Source: Varunaivibrio sulfuroxidans (GTDB lineage: Bacteria > Pseudomonadota > Alphaproteobacteria > Rhodospirillales > Magnetovibrionaceae). Taken from it: a stretch of DNA of 64,000 nt. Each line of letters starts with the position of its first letter. The stretch's first letter is position 1. Positions 9,557 through 18,845 of this stretch are shown here, piece after piece. The stretch is taken from NCBI RefSeq assembly GCF_029318635.1, contig NZ_CP119676.1, positions 62,001 to 126,000 of the forward strand, given 5' to 3'. The notes under the pieces are model-generated. The model was not told the DNA's origin. It did no database searches and was given only the letters and a program-made list of their open reading frames with translations. The translations under genes were made by a program, and so were the position numbers.

Positions 9557-9660
9557 GATCGTTCCCGGTTCTTGCGGCCTTTATTTGTCGTTCGGCAATA
9601 GTATACTGATTGCGAGAGATCGCCAATAACCAAGAGAACAGCGGTTGGGAGGATCACGTC

Positions 9661-10224
9661 GTGAGCCGGGATATCACGCGGGCGGACTTTCTTAGGGGAG
9701 GGTTCCTTCGCCCCAACCGCAAGGCGCGCCGGACGCAAGGTCCCCGCCCCCCTTGGGCGCTCGATGGCGACGCCTTTGCGGCGCGATGCACCCGGTGTAA
9801 AGTTTGCGTGACGGCTTGCCCCGAGGGCATCTTGGTGATGGCGGAAGGGCAAAAAGACCCGGATGTCGCCCGGCGCGACGCGCCTTCGGTCGATTTTCCG
9901 CCTTCGGTCGATTTTCTCCGGGGTGCATGCACATTTTGCGCACGCTGCGTCGGTGTTTGCGAACCGAGGGCGTTGTCGCGTTTCAGCGCCGAAACACCGC
10001 CCCGGATCCGCGAGCCCTGGCGAATCAAGGCGCAGATATCGAATCGCTGTCTGGCGATGCGTGGGACCACGTGCCGGGTTTGCGCCGACCCGTGCCCGAC
10101 CCGCGCGATCACCTTCAAATCTCACACCGCAGGACACGTTTTTCCGGAAATTGACACTTGTCAATGCACGGGATGCGGGGCCTGCTACGCTCCATGTCCA
10201 GTGAACGCGATCTCGATTTCATAA
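9661..10224 (+). CDS. napF: NapF, ferredoxin-type accessory protein of periplasmic nitrate reductase
   Basis: Cytoplasmic iron-sulfur protein that helps mature NapA before export. Four cysteine clusters are visible: CTRCKVCVTACP, CTFCARCVGVCEP, CRVCADPCP with an upstream cysteine, and CQCTGCGACYAPCP. GTG 9661 is the likely start: GGGAGGA lies 8 bases before it and VSRDITRADFLRG is the family N-terminus; the open frame runs back to 9610. It is the first gene of napFDAGHBC. The upstream 104 bp contains no perfect FNR box; the nearest match is a poor TTG-N8-CAA at 9585-9598. Odd feature: an in-frame 18 bp tandem duplication at 9883-9918 repeats six residues (PSVDFP/PSVDFL) between the first and second clusters. 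Confidence 0.93.
   Translation: MSRDITRADFLRGGFLRPNRKARRTQGPRPPWALDGDAFAARCTRCKVCVTACPEGILVMAEGQKDPDVARRDAPSVDFPPSVDFLRGACTFCARCVGVCEPRALSRFSAETPPRIREPWRIKAQISNRCLAMRGTTCRVCADPCPTRAITFKSHTAGHVFPEIDTCQCTGCGACYAPCPVNAISIS
9883..9918 (+). repeat. In-frame 18 bp tandem duplication inside napF
   Basis: CCTTCGGTCGATTTTCCG (9883-9900) is repeated at 9901-9918 with two differences in the last three bases. It adds six residues in a linker between cysteine clusters, so the reading frame is kept. Confidence 0.95.
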
Positions 10225-10318
10225 CGCGTTATTCAATTCTCGAAATTGAAACCCGTGAGAGAGGTTTGCGTGCGGAGTGGGAGGAACGCTCCGCGGCTGG
10301 GCAATGGGGAGCCGAACC

Positions 10319-10576
10319 ATGAGTGTCTCGGGATTGGTTGTCTTTACACACCTCGACGGGGCCGCGATCGTGGCCGACGCGTTGCGCGCCATCGACGGCG
10401 TCGAGGTTCATTCTCCAGGCGAGGGCGGGCGCATCGTCGTGACCGTGGATCAGCCTGATGACGGGCGCGCCGTTCAGGCCATGAACAGTATTCGGGATGT
10501 GGAGGGTGTGATCTCCACATCCCTTATTTATTGCCACTTCGATAATTTTCAGGGCGATCAGGAGGACAGTCGATGA
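10319..10576 (+). CDS. napD: NapD, NapA signal-peptide chaperone
   Basis: Small cytoplasmic protein (85 residues) that binds the twin-arginine signal peptide of NapA and holds back export until the molybdenum cofactor is inserted. The [11 protein letters not shown] start and the ferredoxin-like fold pattern with [11 protein letters not shown] and [15 protein letters not shown] fit the family. ATG 10319 follows GGGGAG; the upstream open frame (from 10277) is not conserved in type. Its stop overlaps the napA start as ATGA, so translation is probably coupled, as expected for a chaperone and its client. Confidence 0.92.
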   Translation: MSVSGLVVFTHLDGAAIVADALRAIDGVEVHSPGEGGRIVVTVDQPDDGRAVQAMNSIRDVEGVISTSLIYCHFDNFQGDQEDSR

Positions 10577-13068
10577 GTGTTTCAAGGCGTGATTTCATCA
10601 AGGCCAACGCGGCGGCTGCGGCTGCGGCTGCGGCGGGCGTTAGCCTTCCGGTCACCACTCTGGCCCAGGTGGGCAAAGAAAACGATATCCGCTGGGACAA
10701 GGGGGTTTGTCGGTTTTGCGGCACCGGGTGCGGTGTCTTGATCGGCACCAAGGACGGCAAGATCGTCGCCACCCAGGGCGACCCCGAGGCCCCGGTGAAC
10801 AAGGGCCTGAACTGCATCAAGGGATATTTCCTGTCCAAGATCATGTACGGGAAAGACCGCCTGACCAAGCCCCTGCTGCGCAAGAAAAACGGGAAATTCG
10901 ACAAAAACGGTGCGTTTGCCGAAGTGTCGTGGGACGAAGCCTTCGACGTCATGGCCGAAAAATGGAAAGAGGCCCTGAAGAAAAAAGGCCCGACCTCGGT
11001 CGGCATGTTCGGATCGGGCCAGTGGACGATCTGGGAAGGCTATGCCGCCTCCAAGCTGATCAAGGCCGGATTCCGTTCCAACAACCTCGACCCCAACGCG
11101 CGCCACTGCATGGCCTCGGCGGTCGGCGCGTTTATGCGCGCCTTCGGCATCGACGAGCCGATGGGCTGCTACGACGATCTGGAGCACGCCGACGCGTTCG
11201 TCCTGTGGGGAGCGAACATGGCCGAGATGCATCCCATTTTGTGGTCGCGCCTGACCGACACGCGCCTGACCAAACCCGGCTGCGAAGTTCACGTGCTGTC
11301 CACTTTCGAGCATCGCTGCTTCGAATTGGCCGACAATCCCATCGTTTTCACGCCGCAGACCGACTTGGCGATCCTCAATTACATCGCCAACTACATCATC
11401 CAGCATAAGGCCTACAATCAGGAATTCATCGACAACCATACCCACTTCACGAAGACCCCAACCGACATCGGTTATGGCCTGCGCCCGGATAATCCCCTGG
11501 AAAAGAAGGCGAAAAATCCGGGAAAGGGAGCATTGACAAAAATTTCCTTCGACGACTACGCCCGGTCCGTTTCCGAATACACCCTGGAAAAGGTCAGCGC
11601 CCTGTCCGGGGTGCCGGCGGAAAATTTGGAACGACTGGCCAAGTTGTACGCCGATCCCAACAAGAAGATCACCTCGTACTGGACCATGGGGTTCAACCAA
11701 CACACCCGGGGGGTGTGGGTGAACGGGCTGATTTATAACGTGCATCTGCTGATGGGGAAAATTTCCGAACCGGGCAACGGCCCGTTCTCGTTGACCGGCC
11801 AACCCTCGGCGTGCGGAACCGCGCGCGAGGTCGGCACCTTCGCTCATCGCTTGCCCGCCGATTTGGTGGTGATGAACAAAAAACACCGCGACGCGGCGGA
11901 GCGCATTTGGAAGCTGCCCGAAGGCACGATCAATCCCAAGCCGGGGTACCATGCGGTGCTGCAAAACCGGATGCTGAAAGACGGCAAGCTCAACGCCTAT
12001 TGGGTGATGTGCAACAACAATATGCAGGCCGGGGCGAATATGAACGAGGAAACGTTCCCCGGCTATCGCAACCCCGAAAACTTCATCATCGTGTCCGACC
12101 CCTATCCGACGGTCACTGCGCTGGCCGGCGATTTAATTTTACCGACCGCGATGTGGATGGAAAAAGAGGGGGCTTACGGCAACGCCGAAAGACGCACCCA
12201 ATTCTGGCGTCAGCAGGTCAAGCCGGCCCCGGGGGTGAAGTCCGATTTATGGCAACTGATGGAATTTTCCAAACGCTTTAAGGTCGAGGAAGTCTGGCCC
12301 GAGGATTTGGTCGCGAAAAAACCGCAATACCGGGGCAAGACCTTGTACGACGTCTTGTTCCAGAACGGCCAGGTCGATGCCTTCCCGCTGTCGCAGACCT
12401 ACGCCGGGTTCGATAACGACGAGTCCCACGATTTCGGCTACTATGTACAGAAGGGCCTGTTCGAGGAATATCGCAAATTCCAATATGACGGCCCCAAGAT
12501 CGGCCACGAGCAGGCGCCGTTCGATATGTACCACAAAGCGCGCGGTTTGCGTTGGCCGGTAATCGACGGTAAGGAAACCCTATGGCGGTTCCGCGAGGGG
12601 TACGATCCCCACGTGGCGAAGGGCAAGGGGATCGATTTTTACGGCAAGCCGGACGGGCGGGCGAACATCATCTTCGCGCCTTACGAGCCGCCCGCCGAAA
12701 GCCCGGACAAGGATTACGACCTGTGGTTGAGTACCGGGCGTGTCCTCGAACATTGGCATTCGGGGTCGATGACCCGGCGGGTCCCCGAACTGTACCGCGC
12801 CTTCCCCAACGCCCAGGTTTTCATGCATCCGGACGACGCCAAGGCGCGTGGGTTGCGCCGGGGTCAGGAAGTGATGGTCCGAACCCGTCGCGGCGAGATG
12901 AAATCGCGCGTCGAAACCCGGGGACGCAATCGCCCACCGCGGGGACTGGTGTTCATTCCCTGGTTCGACGCCAGTCAGCTTGTCAATAAATTAACATTGG
13001 ACGCCACCGATCCGCTTTCCAAGGAAACGGATTACAAAAAGTGCGCCTGCCGGGTTGAAAAGGCGTAA
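10573..13068 (+). CDS. napA: NapA, catalytic subunit of periplasmic nitrate reductase
   Basis: Periplasmic molybdoenzyme that reduces nitrate to nitrite with a bis-MGD cofactor and one [4Fe-4S] cluster. The 831-residue precursor begins with a Tat signal (SRRDFIK, then an alanine-rich hydrophobic stretch with seven GCG/GCT-type alanine codons, cleavage near TLAQ). The cluster motif is [10 protein letters not shown] with the fourth cysteine in GLNCIKGYF. The molybdenum ligand is Cys179 of the precursor in NARHCMASA. Length matches NapA of other proteobacteria. It overlaps napD by 4 bases and is followed by napG after 19 bases. Electrons should arrive from NapC and NapGH through NapB. Confidence 0.98.
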   Translation: MSVSRRDFIKANAAAAAAAAAGVSLPVTTLAQVGKENDIRWDKGVCRFCGTGCGVLIGTKDGKIVATQGDPEAPVNKGLNCIKGYFLSKIMYGKDRLTKPLLRKKNGKFDKNGAFAEVSWDEAFDVMAEKWKEALKKKGPTSVGMFGSGQWTIWEGYAASKLIKAGFRSNNLDPNARHCMASAVGAFMRAFGIDEPMGCYDDLEHADAFVLWGANMAEMHPILWSRLTDTRLTKPGCEVHVLSTFEHRCFELADNPIVFTPQTDLAILNYIANYIIQHKAYNQEFIDNHTHFTKTPTDIGYGLRPDNPLEKKAKNPGKGALTKISFDDYARSVSEYTLEKVSALSGVPAENLERLAKLYADPNKKITSYWTMGFNQHTRGVWVNGLIYNVHLLMGKISEPGNGPFSLTGQPSACGTAREVGTFAHRLPADLVVMNKKHRDAAERIWKLPEGTINPKPGYHAVLQNRMLKDGKLNAYWVMCNNNMQAGANMNEETFPGYRNPENFIIVSDPYPTVTALAGDLILPTAMWMEKEGAYGNAERRTQFWRQQVKPAPGVKSDLWQLMEFSKRFKVEEVWPEDLVAKKPQYRGKTLYDVLFQNGQVDAFPLSQTYAGFDNDESHDFGYYVQKGLFEEYRKFQYDGPKIGHEQAPFDMYHKARGLRWPVIDGKETLWRFREGYDPHVAKGKGIDFYGKPDGRANIIFAPYEPPAESPDKDYDLWLSTGRVLEHWHSGSMTRRVPELYRAFPNAQVFMHPDDAKARGLRRGQEVMVRTRRGEMKSRVETRGRNRPPRGLVFIPWFDASQLVNKLTLDATDPLSKETDYKKCACRVEKA

Positions 13069-13087
13069 TTGGCGAAGGTGAACGGTC

Positions 13088-13894
13088 GTGGATACCCCCT
13101 CCGCACGAACCCCGTCTCCTCCACCCGCGCCTCCACCGGTGCGCGGGCAGGGCGCGCGGCGTCGGTTTCTGGTGAAAATCGCCAGGGCCGCCGCCGGCGC
13201 CGGGGTGTTCGCGCTGGCGCTGGATCTGTTCAGCCGTGACGCCCACGGCCTCCCCGCCGTGGCCCTGCGTCCGCCGGGGGCGGGCGACGAAGGGGCGTTT
13301 CTCGCCGCCTGCGTGCGCTGCGGCCTGTGCGTGCGCGATTGCCCGTACCCGACCCTGGGGCTGGCCCGTTTTGGCGAGGAAGTCCCCGTCGGCACGCCTT
13401 ATTTCATCGCCCGGCGCGCGCCGTGCGAAATGTGCGAGGACATTCCCTGCGTCAAGGCTTGCCCGACGGCGGCGCTCGACCCTGAATTAACGCACATCGA
13501 CGCCGCGCGGATGGGACTCGCGGTGCTGACCGATCACGAAACCTGCCTGAATTTCCAGGGCTTGCGCTGCGACGTCTGTTTTCGGGTCTGTCCCTTGATG
13601 GACAAGGCGATCACCTTGGAGATGTTGCACAATCCGCGCACCGGTAAACACGCCATGTTCATCCCCACCGTTCATAGCGAGGCCTGTACCGGATGCGGCA
13701 AATGCGAGCGCGCTTGCGTGTTGGAGCGCGCCGCGATCCGCGTCTTGCCGCGCCATTTGGTGAAGGGCGAGATCGGCGATCATTACCGCCTCGGATGGGT
13801 CGAGGAAAAACGCCATGGCGGCCCTCTGGTGCCCGGCCTGATCGACCTTCCCGACCGTATGCCCGCGTCACCCTCGCCGGGAGGACGGCCATGA
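13088..13894 (+). CDS. napG: NapG, periplasmic ferredoxin-type quinol oxidation subunit
   Basis: Iron-sulfur protein exported by Tat that, with NapH, passes electrons from quinol toward NapA/NapB. The N-terminus is proline-rich, then [17 protein letters not shown] serves as a twin-arginine-like signal. Four [4Fe-4S] motifs follow: [43 protein letters not shown], and [12 protein letters not shown]. The start is GTG 13088, preceded by GAAGGTG. The 268-residue length is slightly above usual because of the proline-rich N-terminus. The gene overlaps napH by ATGA. Confidence 0.94.
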   Translation: MDTPSARTPSPPPAPPPVRGQGARRRFLVKIARAAAGAGVFALALDLFSRDAHGLPAVALRPPGAGDEGAFLAACVRCGLCVRDCPYPTLGLARFGEEVPVGTPYFIARRAPCEMCEDIPCVKACPTAALDPELTHIDAARMGLAVLTDHETCLNFQGLRCDVCFRVCPLMDKAITLEMLHNPRTGKHAMFIPTVHSEACTGCGKCERACVLERAAIRVLPRHLVKGEIGDHYRLGWVEEKRHGGPLVPGLIDLPDRMPASPSPGGRP

Positions 13895-14847
13895 CCGCGA
13901 TACGCGCACGTGGGCAATACGATGCCCCGCCGCCCCGCCGCCGCCCCTGGTTGCGTCGGCACAAATGGTTGTTGTTGCGACGGGCGTCGCAGTTTGGCGT
14001 CATCGCGCTGTTTTTGGCCGGCCCGATGTATGGGGTGTGGATCGTCAAGGGATCGTTGATCTCGAGCAAAACCATGGGCGTCCTGCCCCTCAGCGATCCG
14101 TACGTCGCCTTGCAATCGCTCGCCGCGGGCCACCTTCTGGCGAGCACTACCCTGATTGGGGCGGCGATTGTTTTGGGATTTTACATGCTTGTCGGCGGGC
14201 GGGCCTACTGCGCCTTCGTCTGCCCGATGAACATTGTTACCGACGCCGCGCGCTGGCTGTCCAAACGGTTGCAACTACCAAAGGGATGGACGCCCCCCGC
14301 CGAAACGCGTTTTTGGCTTTTGGGGGCGACACTGCTCGCCGCCGTCTTCGCCGCCCTGCCGGCGTGGGAACTGATCAACCCGGTGACGGTTCTTAGCCGT
14401 AGTCTGCTGTTCGGCTTCGGTTACGCCTGGACGGTGGTTTTTGCAATTTTCGTTTTCGATTTTCTAATCTCAAGACGTGGTTGGTGCGGTCGCCTATGCC
14501 CGATGGGTGCGTTTTATGGCGTGCTTGGCGCGGGCGCGTTGCTGCGCGTCGCCGCAAAAGAACGGGAACGGTGCGACGATTGTATGGATTGCTTTGCCGT
14601 TTGTCCCGAGCCGCAGGTTATCGCGCCGGCGTTGCGCGGCACGCAAAAGGACGCTTCAAGACGGATCCTTTCCGGTGTTTGCACCAACTGCGGGCGTTGC
14701 ATCGATGTTTGCGAAAAAGAAGTTTTCGCTTTTTCATGGCGTCTTGCCGCCGTGCGCCCGACAGGACCCGGCGTCTTCAACACGAGGGAAGGGGCGCGTG
14801 AGGCGGGATATTCCCATGTCGAGACAACGGAAGGACGAAAGCCATGA
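13891..14847 (+). CDS. napH: NapH, membrane ferredoxin-type quinol dehydrogenase subunit
   Basis: Inner-membrane partner of NapG. The 318-residue protein shows four hydrophobic helices. It has two cytoplasm-facing CxxxCP motifs ([17 protein letters not shown] and [15 protein letters not shown]) and two C-terminal ferredoxin motifs ([14 protein letters not shown] and [16 protein letters not shown]). ATG 13891 overlaps the napG stop and has GGGAGGA before it. It oxidises quinol and supports Nap electron flow, notably with low-potential quinols in other bacteria. The stop overlaps an alternative napB start at 14844. Confidence 0.95.
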   Translation: MTAIRARGQYDAPPPRRRPWLRRHKWLLLRRASQFGVIALFLAGPMYGVWIVKGSLISSKTMGVLPLSDPYVALQSLAAGHLLASTTLIGAAIVLGFYMLVGGRAYCAFVCPMNIVTDAARWLSKRLQLPKGWTPPAETRFWLLGATLLAAVFAALPAWELINPVTVLSRSLLFGFGYAWTVVFAIFVFDFLISRRGWCGRLCPMGAFYGVLGAGALLRVAAKERERCDDCMDCFAVCPEPQVIAPALRGTQKDASRRILSGVCTNCGRCIDVCEKEVFAFSWRLAAVRPTGPGVFNTREGAREAGYSHVETTEGRKP

Positions 14848-14876
14848 TGAACCGATTTTTGGAAGGGAGATGGGTC

Positions 14877-15332
14877 ATGAGAATGATGCTTAAGGCCGCG
14901 GTGATTGTCGGCGGCGGCGTGTTTGGCGTTCTTGCCATTGCGAGCGACGGCGTCGCGCAAGATCCGGGCGTTCAGTCCTTGCGCGGTCCGGTGGGGATCG
15001 AGGATACCGCGCCGGCCGAGGATTTGAAGCAACAAAACGTCGATGCGCGATTCCAAAGAGCGTATCGCCAGCAACCACCGTTGATCCCACACAAGATCGA
15101 CAACTATCAAATCAATCTGAAGGTCAATCAATGCCTGCGTTGCCATGATTGGCCTTATAACGCCCAGGAGGGCGCCCCCAAGGTCAGTGAAACCCATTAC
15201 CACGATCGCAACGGGGTCGCCCTGGACAAGGTCAGCCGCGCCCGGTGGTTCTGCACCCAGTGCCATGTTCCCCAGGAACGCGCGCGCGCCTTGGTCGGCA
15301 ACACGTTCCATTCCGCGTTCGATACCAAATGA
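14877..15332 (+). CDS. napB: NapB, dihaem cytochrome c subunit of periplasmic nitrate reductase
   Basis: Periplasmic electron-transfer subunit that hands electrons to NapA. Two CxxCH haem sites are visible (CLRCH and CTQCH), plus conserved axial histidines (THYHD region). The Sec signal peptide MRMMLKAAVIVGGGVFGVL is cleaved near VAQD. ATG 14877 has the strong GGAAGGGAGA just before it and gives a clean signal peptide. The in-frame ATG 14844 overlapping the napH stop is an alternative with 11 extra residues. At 151 residues it has the usual precursor length. Confidence 0.95.
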   Translation: MRMMLKAAVIVGGGVFGVLAIASDGVAQDPGVQSLRGPVGIEDTAPAEDLKQQNVDARFQRAYRQQPPLIPHKIDNYQINLKVNQCLRCHDWPYNAQEGAPKVSETHYHDRNGVALDKVSRARWFCTQCHVPQERARALVGNTFHSAFDTK

Positions 15333-15381
15333 AAGATCGTTTCGCCGCGCGTGGGCGCGGCTCCGGTGAAGGGGATCAGCG

Positions 15382-16020
15382 ATGAACGACGAAAAATCGG
15401 AGAACTTGAAAAAAGAAGGCGGATGGTTTCGCCGGTCGTGGAGGGCGCTGCGCCGGCCGAGCGCGCGCTACACGCTGGGGGGAATACTGGTTGTCGGGTT
15501 CATTTCCGGAATTGTCTTTTGGGGCGGTTTCAACTGGTCCATGGAATTGACCAATAGCGAGGCTTTTTGCGTCTCGTGTCACGAAATGAAAGATAACGTC
15601 TACCAGGAATACCGTAGGACGATCCACTACTCCAACCGAACCGGCGTGCGCGCGACGTGCCCCGATTGCCATGTTCCAAAGACCTGGATACATAAGGTGG
15701 CGCGAAAAATCCGCGCCTCCAATGAATTGTTTCATCACATTTTAGGCACCGTGGATACGCGGGAAAAATTCGAGGCCAAACGCTTGGAATTGGCGACCAA
15801 TGTGTGGCGCACCATGAAGGCGACAAATTCGCGCGAATGCCGCAACTGCCACAACATGGCCTATATGGATTTCACGACCCAGGAAAAACGTTCGCGCACC
15901 CGTCATCAACAGGCGCTCGACGAAGGCAAAACGTGCATCGATTGTCACAAGGGGATCGCCCACCAATTGCCCGCGGGAGCGTTTAAGGCCGAGCGAACAC
16001 TCAATGGAGGCGGGCAATAA
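15382..16020 (+). CDS. napC: NapC, tetrahaem quinol dehydrogenase
   Basis: Membrane-anchored NapC/NirT-family cytochrome that oxidises membrane quinol and feeds NapAB. The 212-residue protein has a short cytoplasmic N-terminus, one anchor helix (YTLGGILVVGFISGIVFWGG region, about residues 30-50) and four CxxCH motifs: CVSCH, CPDCH, CRNCH and CIDCH. GGGGATCAGCG precedes ATG 15382. It is the last gene of the operon, 49 bases after napB. Both NapC and NapGH are present, so two quinol entry routes to the reductase are encoded. Confidence 0.96.
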   Translation: MNDEKSENLKKEGGWFRRSWRALRRPSARYTLGGILVVGFISGIVFWGGFNWSMELTNSEAFCVSCHEMKDNVYQEYRRTIHYSNRTGVRATCPDCHVPKTWIHKVARKIRASNELFHHILGTVDTREKFEAKRLELATNVWRTMKATNSRECRNCHNMAYMDFTTQEKRSRTRHQQALDEGKTCIDCHKGIAHQLPAGAFKAERTLNGGGQ

Positions 16021-16215
16021 TTTCCGTTATGGCGAAATTCTCACGGATATGGCGGAAGGGCGCCCCAAGGTTTTCACCGTGACGCCGGGCGCGCTGTGCT
16101 CAATGGGGGGCGTCTCGTTCCGTCCTATGCCCGTCACGAGACGGCGCGTCGCGCTCTTTGGGATGGATTCGTGAAGCCGGGGCGTTGTTAGAGTATCTGC
16201 CACAAGGAGGATGCC

Positions 16216-17292
16216 ATGACAGCCCGAGTCCGTGCGTGGATGAAAAAACCCAAAAAACGGAACGCGCATTGCGTGTGTTGGGGGATTGTCCTCGTCGCCA
16301 TCGGGGCAATTTCCCTCGGGGTTTTTCGGGCCGCTCCGTCCGCCGCCGCGGATGTTGCCGTGGGCGTGGTGCGTGAGGTGCGGCTTGATGTTTTCGGCAC
16401 GCCGCCCCTACGCCGCAAGGTCGCGATGGTTCCCGATGATCAGGTCTATCGGGGCGAAGTCTTGGAAACCGGCGCGCGCGCATTCTTGCGGGTGCTGCTG
16501 AAGGATGATACCCACTTGACGTTAGGGGCGAACTCGGCGTTGGTCGTCGATGATCTGGTCTTCGATCCGGTGCGCAAGGGTGGCCGTCTCACCTTGAATT
16601 TATTCGAGGGGGCTTTTCATTATGTGTCGGGAAAACTTCCCAAGCAGGCAATCCGCATTGAAACATCCAGCGCCACCATCGGTATTCGTGGCACTGAATT
16701 GATTATTCGCGTCGCCCGCAATGGCGCGACGACCGTGGGTGTCATCCACGGTCGGGCGTTTATCCGTTCGCGTGAAAGTGGCGCCGTTCAGGAGTTGAAA
16801 ACGGGAACTTCCTCCACCGTCTCGGCGGGGGGCTTTGAAGGCCGTCCGCTAAAGGGGATCGAACTGACCAATGACGAGGGGGTCGATGGCTACGTTTCCG
16901 GGGTCGCCCATTGGCGTGAGGAACAAAAACAGCCCTTGGACGGCCTTGAGGGCGACCGGCTTGGAGACGTCCAGGAGGCGGTCCACGATGAGGGCGTGCA
17001 CGCAGAAGGCGATGGCGCCGGCGGCTCGGATTTGTTGGGTGCGCGCCAGGAAGGCGATCGTGGGGAACTTTCCGGCGCAGAGACCCGGATCGACAGGGCG
17101 GACCTCCAAGAAGGCGATCGTGCGTCTTCCGAACAGGGAATGGGCGGCGGGGATGTCTCCGGCGGCGAAGGCGATCAGGGCGGCGGCGATCGGAGCCCGG
17201 AACGCGATTCGGCGCAGAGCCGGGAAAGCGCCCACGATACGGGGGGCGGATCGGATGGAACGTCATCAAACGATCACGGGGAACGCGATTGA
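16216..17292 (+). CDS. Secreted FecR-domain protein with acidic disordered C-terminus
   Basis: Exported protein of unknown role. Residues about 20-46 form a hydrophobic export segment ending ASAAADVA-like (PSAAADVAVG). Residues about 60-190 contain the FecR/DUF-type beta domain (TGARAFLRVLLKDDTHLTLG, SSATIGIRGTELIIRV), typical of periplasmic or surface FecR-domain proteins rather than of the sigma-factor regulator FecR, because no anti-sigma N-terminus is present. The last 130 residues are hydrophilic and rich in Glu, Asp, Gly and Ser, with EGD recurring (AEGDGAG, QEGDRGE, QEGDRAS, GEGDQGG). AAGGAGG lies before ATG 16216. The gene follows the nap operon by 195 bases and is probably separate from it. 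Confidence 0.7.
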   Translation: MTARVRAWMKKPKKRNAHCVCWGIVLVAIGAISLGVFRAAPSAAADVAVGVVREVRLDVFGTPPLRRKVAMVPDDQVYRGEVLETGARAFLRVLLKDDTHLTLGANSALVVDDLVFDPVRKGGRLTLNLFEGAFHYVSGKLPKQAIRIETSSATIGIRGTELIIRVARNGATTVGVIHGRAFIRSRESGAVQELKTGTSSTVSAGGFEGRPLKGIELTNDEGVDGYVSGVAHWREEQKQPLDGLEGDRLGDVQEAVHDEGVHAEGDGAGGSDLLGARQEGDRGELSGAETRIDRADLQEGDRASSEQGMGGGDVSGGEGDQGGGDRSPERDSAQSRESAHDTGGGSDGTSSNDHGERD

Positions 17293-17438
17293 GCCGTCCT
17301 TCCGGCGGGTGCGCGGCTTTCCGTGTGGCGTAAAAAAAAACCTCTCGCCGGGGGGAGGCGTGAGGTAGTTCGGAGGGGTAGGGGGGAACCCCAAAAGTCC
17401 GACTTATAAGGTCGGTTATAACGTGGGTTAATCGTCAA

Positions 17439-17891
17439 TTAGGCGGCCATGTGGCGCTTTTTTGCGTCTCGGGCGGCGCGGGCCTCCTCGGGATTGTAGG
17501 CTTTCCCGGACCACATCATTTCATAGGCGACCTCTTCGTTACCGTTTTCGCACAACTCAAGAACCTCATTGAACAACGGTTGAAAGGTTTCGCTTTGGTG
17601 CGACTTTTCGTGCTCCTCGAAGGAACTCCAAAAAGTCACAATCAGGGCTTCGCGGTCCTTCAACGGGCTTTCGACGGCTTTTCCTATCGTGCTGCCTTCG
17701 TTGGAAATAACGCCACTGTTCAGCATCACAAAACCGCCGTGAAAACCGGTCTCGGAGTGATATGTCTTCACGTTTTCGCACAAAAGCGCGACGCGTTCTT
17801 GAAGATCGTCAACGTCGAACTCGGGCTTTAAAATGACGCGGTTCACGGTGACAATGCCCTCAGCGGGGAAATTGGGAATAAAACCGCTCAT
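17439..17891 (-). CDS. Unknown protein, possibly of the dimeric alpha/beta-barrel (ABM-like) fold
   Basis: A 150-residue soluble protein. The segment IVTVNRVILKPEFDVDDLQERVALLCENVK followed by SFEEHEKSHQSETFQPLFNEVLELCENG has the beta-alpha pattern and the W/H placement seen in antibiotic-biosynthesis-monooxygenase-like proteins (TFWSSFEEHEKSH). No catalytic residue can be named. Base composition at codon third positions is less GC-biased than in neighbours. It has its own AT-rich upstream region with a plausible promoter at 17980-18008. Fold assignment is tentative; a hypothetical label is the safe reading. Confidence 0.6.
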   Translation of the reverse strand: MSGFIPNFPAEGIVTVNRVILKPEFDVDDLQERVALLCENVKTYHSETGFHGGFVMLNSGVISNEGSTIGKAVESPLKDREALIVTFWSSFEEHEKSHQSETFQPLFNEVLELCENGNEEVAYEMMWSGKAYNPEEARAARDAKKRHMAA

Positions 17892-17979
17892 CGGTATTCT
17901 CCTTATTCTACATTCCTGAGCGCACGACGACCCAGCGTCTTCGGGTGTTCATGCGTAAACTCTAATGTTTGCTATGTAC

Positions 17980-18008
17980 AATATGGTATACCTTAGTAAA
18001 ATAGTCAA
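17980..18008 (-). promoter_or_regulatory. Candidate sigma-70-type promoter for the unknown gene at 17439-17891
   Basis: On the minus strand TTGACT (complement 18003-18008) and CATATT (complement 17980-17985) are spaced by 17 bases. The surrounding 70 bases are unusually AT-rich. A GGTATACC palindrome at 17985-17992 overlaps the spacer and could bind a regulator. Confidence 0.35.
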
Positions 18009-18071
18009 GATATAGGACGTAAAAAATGTCCGCGGGAATTTTTCACCCCGCGGACACGCCGTTGAAATAAC

Positions 18072-18227
18072 CTATGCAAGCAGGGTGGCGATAATCTTGA
18101 TCATGATCGCCGCGCCGATTCCGGCGACCCACATCGCGGGGGTCGGGCCGCTTGTAAAAACGCGGCTTTGCGCCTTCACTCGGGACTGATCGCCTCGCTG
18201 AGGATAAACGGGAGTGTGACGGGACAT
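18072..18227 (-). CDS. Small single-pass membrane protein, unknown
   Basis: A 51-residue open frame, too short for most gene callers: ATG at 18227, stop TAG at complement 18072-18074. The N-terminal half is basic and polar (RHTPVYPQRGDQSRVKAQSR). The C-terminal half (PTPAMWVAGIGAAIMIKIIA) is a single hydrophobic helix ending at TLLA. AAAGGG lies about 8 bases before the ATG. It follows the 78-residue gene at 18294-18530 by 66 bases in the same direction, so the two may form one transcript. No family recognised. Confidence 0.5.
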   Translation of the reverse strand: MSRHTPVYPQRGDQSRVKAQSRVFTSGPTPAMWVAGIGAAIMIKIIATLLA

Positions 18228-18293
18228 GGGGCGCCCTTTCTTTGTTGTTGCTTTTAAGGTGTAGGTTTTTTCATGTTGAGCGAGAAGATCGCC

Positions 18294-18530
18294 CTATTCG
18301 ACGGAACGCATCATCGCCTGGTATGCCAGCGCCGCCTGCTCGACCGTTATTCCGGCGTTTTTGGCCGTGGACAAAAGCATTTGTTCGGTAGGCACATCGG
18401 GCATCAGAACCAAGCCGGAACGTCCAAGGGAATCCAAAAGCGCGAGCGACTTAAACAGGGCGCCGCCCCGGGTTTGAATGGCTGTATCCCAGTGATTGTC
18501 GTTATTGGCGGGGTAGTGTGCGGTGGCCAT
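18294..18530 (-). CDS. Small unknown protein (78 residues)
   Basis: ATG 18530 has a strong GGAG eight bases upstream. The product is polar at the N-terminus (ATAHYPANNDNHWDTAIQTR), then has LFKSLALLDSLGRSGLVLM, and ends with TEQMLLSTAKNAGITVEQAALAYQAMM. The last part could form two helices, resembling a small DNA- or protein-binding helical domain, but I do not recognise a family. Coding quality is supported by the Shine-Dalgarno sequence and GC-rich third positions. It may be co-transcribed with the small membrane protein downstream. Confidence 0.6.
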   Translation of the reverse strand: MATAHYPANNDNHWDTAIQTRGGALFKSLALLDSLGRSGLVLMPDVPTEQMLLSTAKNAGITVEQAALAYQAMMRSVE

Positions 18531-18845
18531 GATTGGCTCCTTTTTGTTATACAGGTGTTATTTTTTTTGCAAGCAATGAGCGTGCCACACCCTGGTTTTT
18601 ATCATCTTTGTTTGTATGTGGGTCTTTCGACGGGGTTTTCAAAAAAAAAGCGCTTATTTTATGAAAGGTTGTCTGAAATTCCTTTTTTGAACCCCAAGGC
18701 AATCCCCCTTCATGGCCTCGGCGCCCGCTTTGGTGTACAATCATATGCATTTTGCAAAGCATTTTTCCGATAGCGCCTTTTGCGAAATGCGCATGACCTT
18801 TTAAGGTGGCTGTTCTTCGCAGCCGTGAACTGATAGATTTCGCGG
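18531..18845. other. AT-rich intergenic region without a recognisable gene
   Basis: About 315 bases between the small unknown gene and the DUF952 gene. It is richer in A and T than its surroundings, with T and A runs (TTATTTTTTTTGC at about 18549, CAAAAAAAAAGCG at about 18640). It must carry two divergent promoters. Open frames in it lack ribosome binding sites. I see no tRNA, terminator of clear strength or dispersed repeat. Confidence 0.5.

Noticed and set aside
9557..9660. FNR box in front of napF
   Set aside because: Only TTGTCGTTCGGCAA (9585-9598) resembles it, with the inner positions of both half-sites wrong; not reported as a site.
16849..17235. Minus-strand hydrophobic frame opposite the FecR protein tail
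   Set aside because: It looks membrane-like only because the opposite strand codes an acidic, glycine-rich tail; it has no ribosome binding site and no family resemblance.
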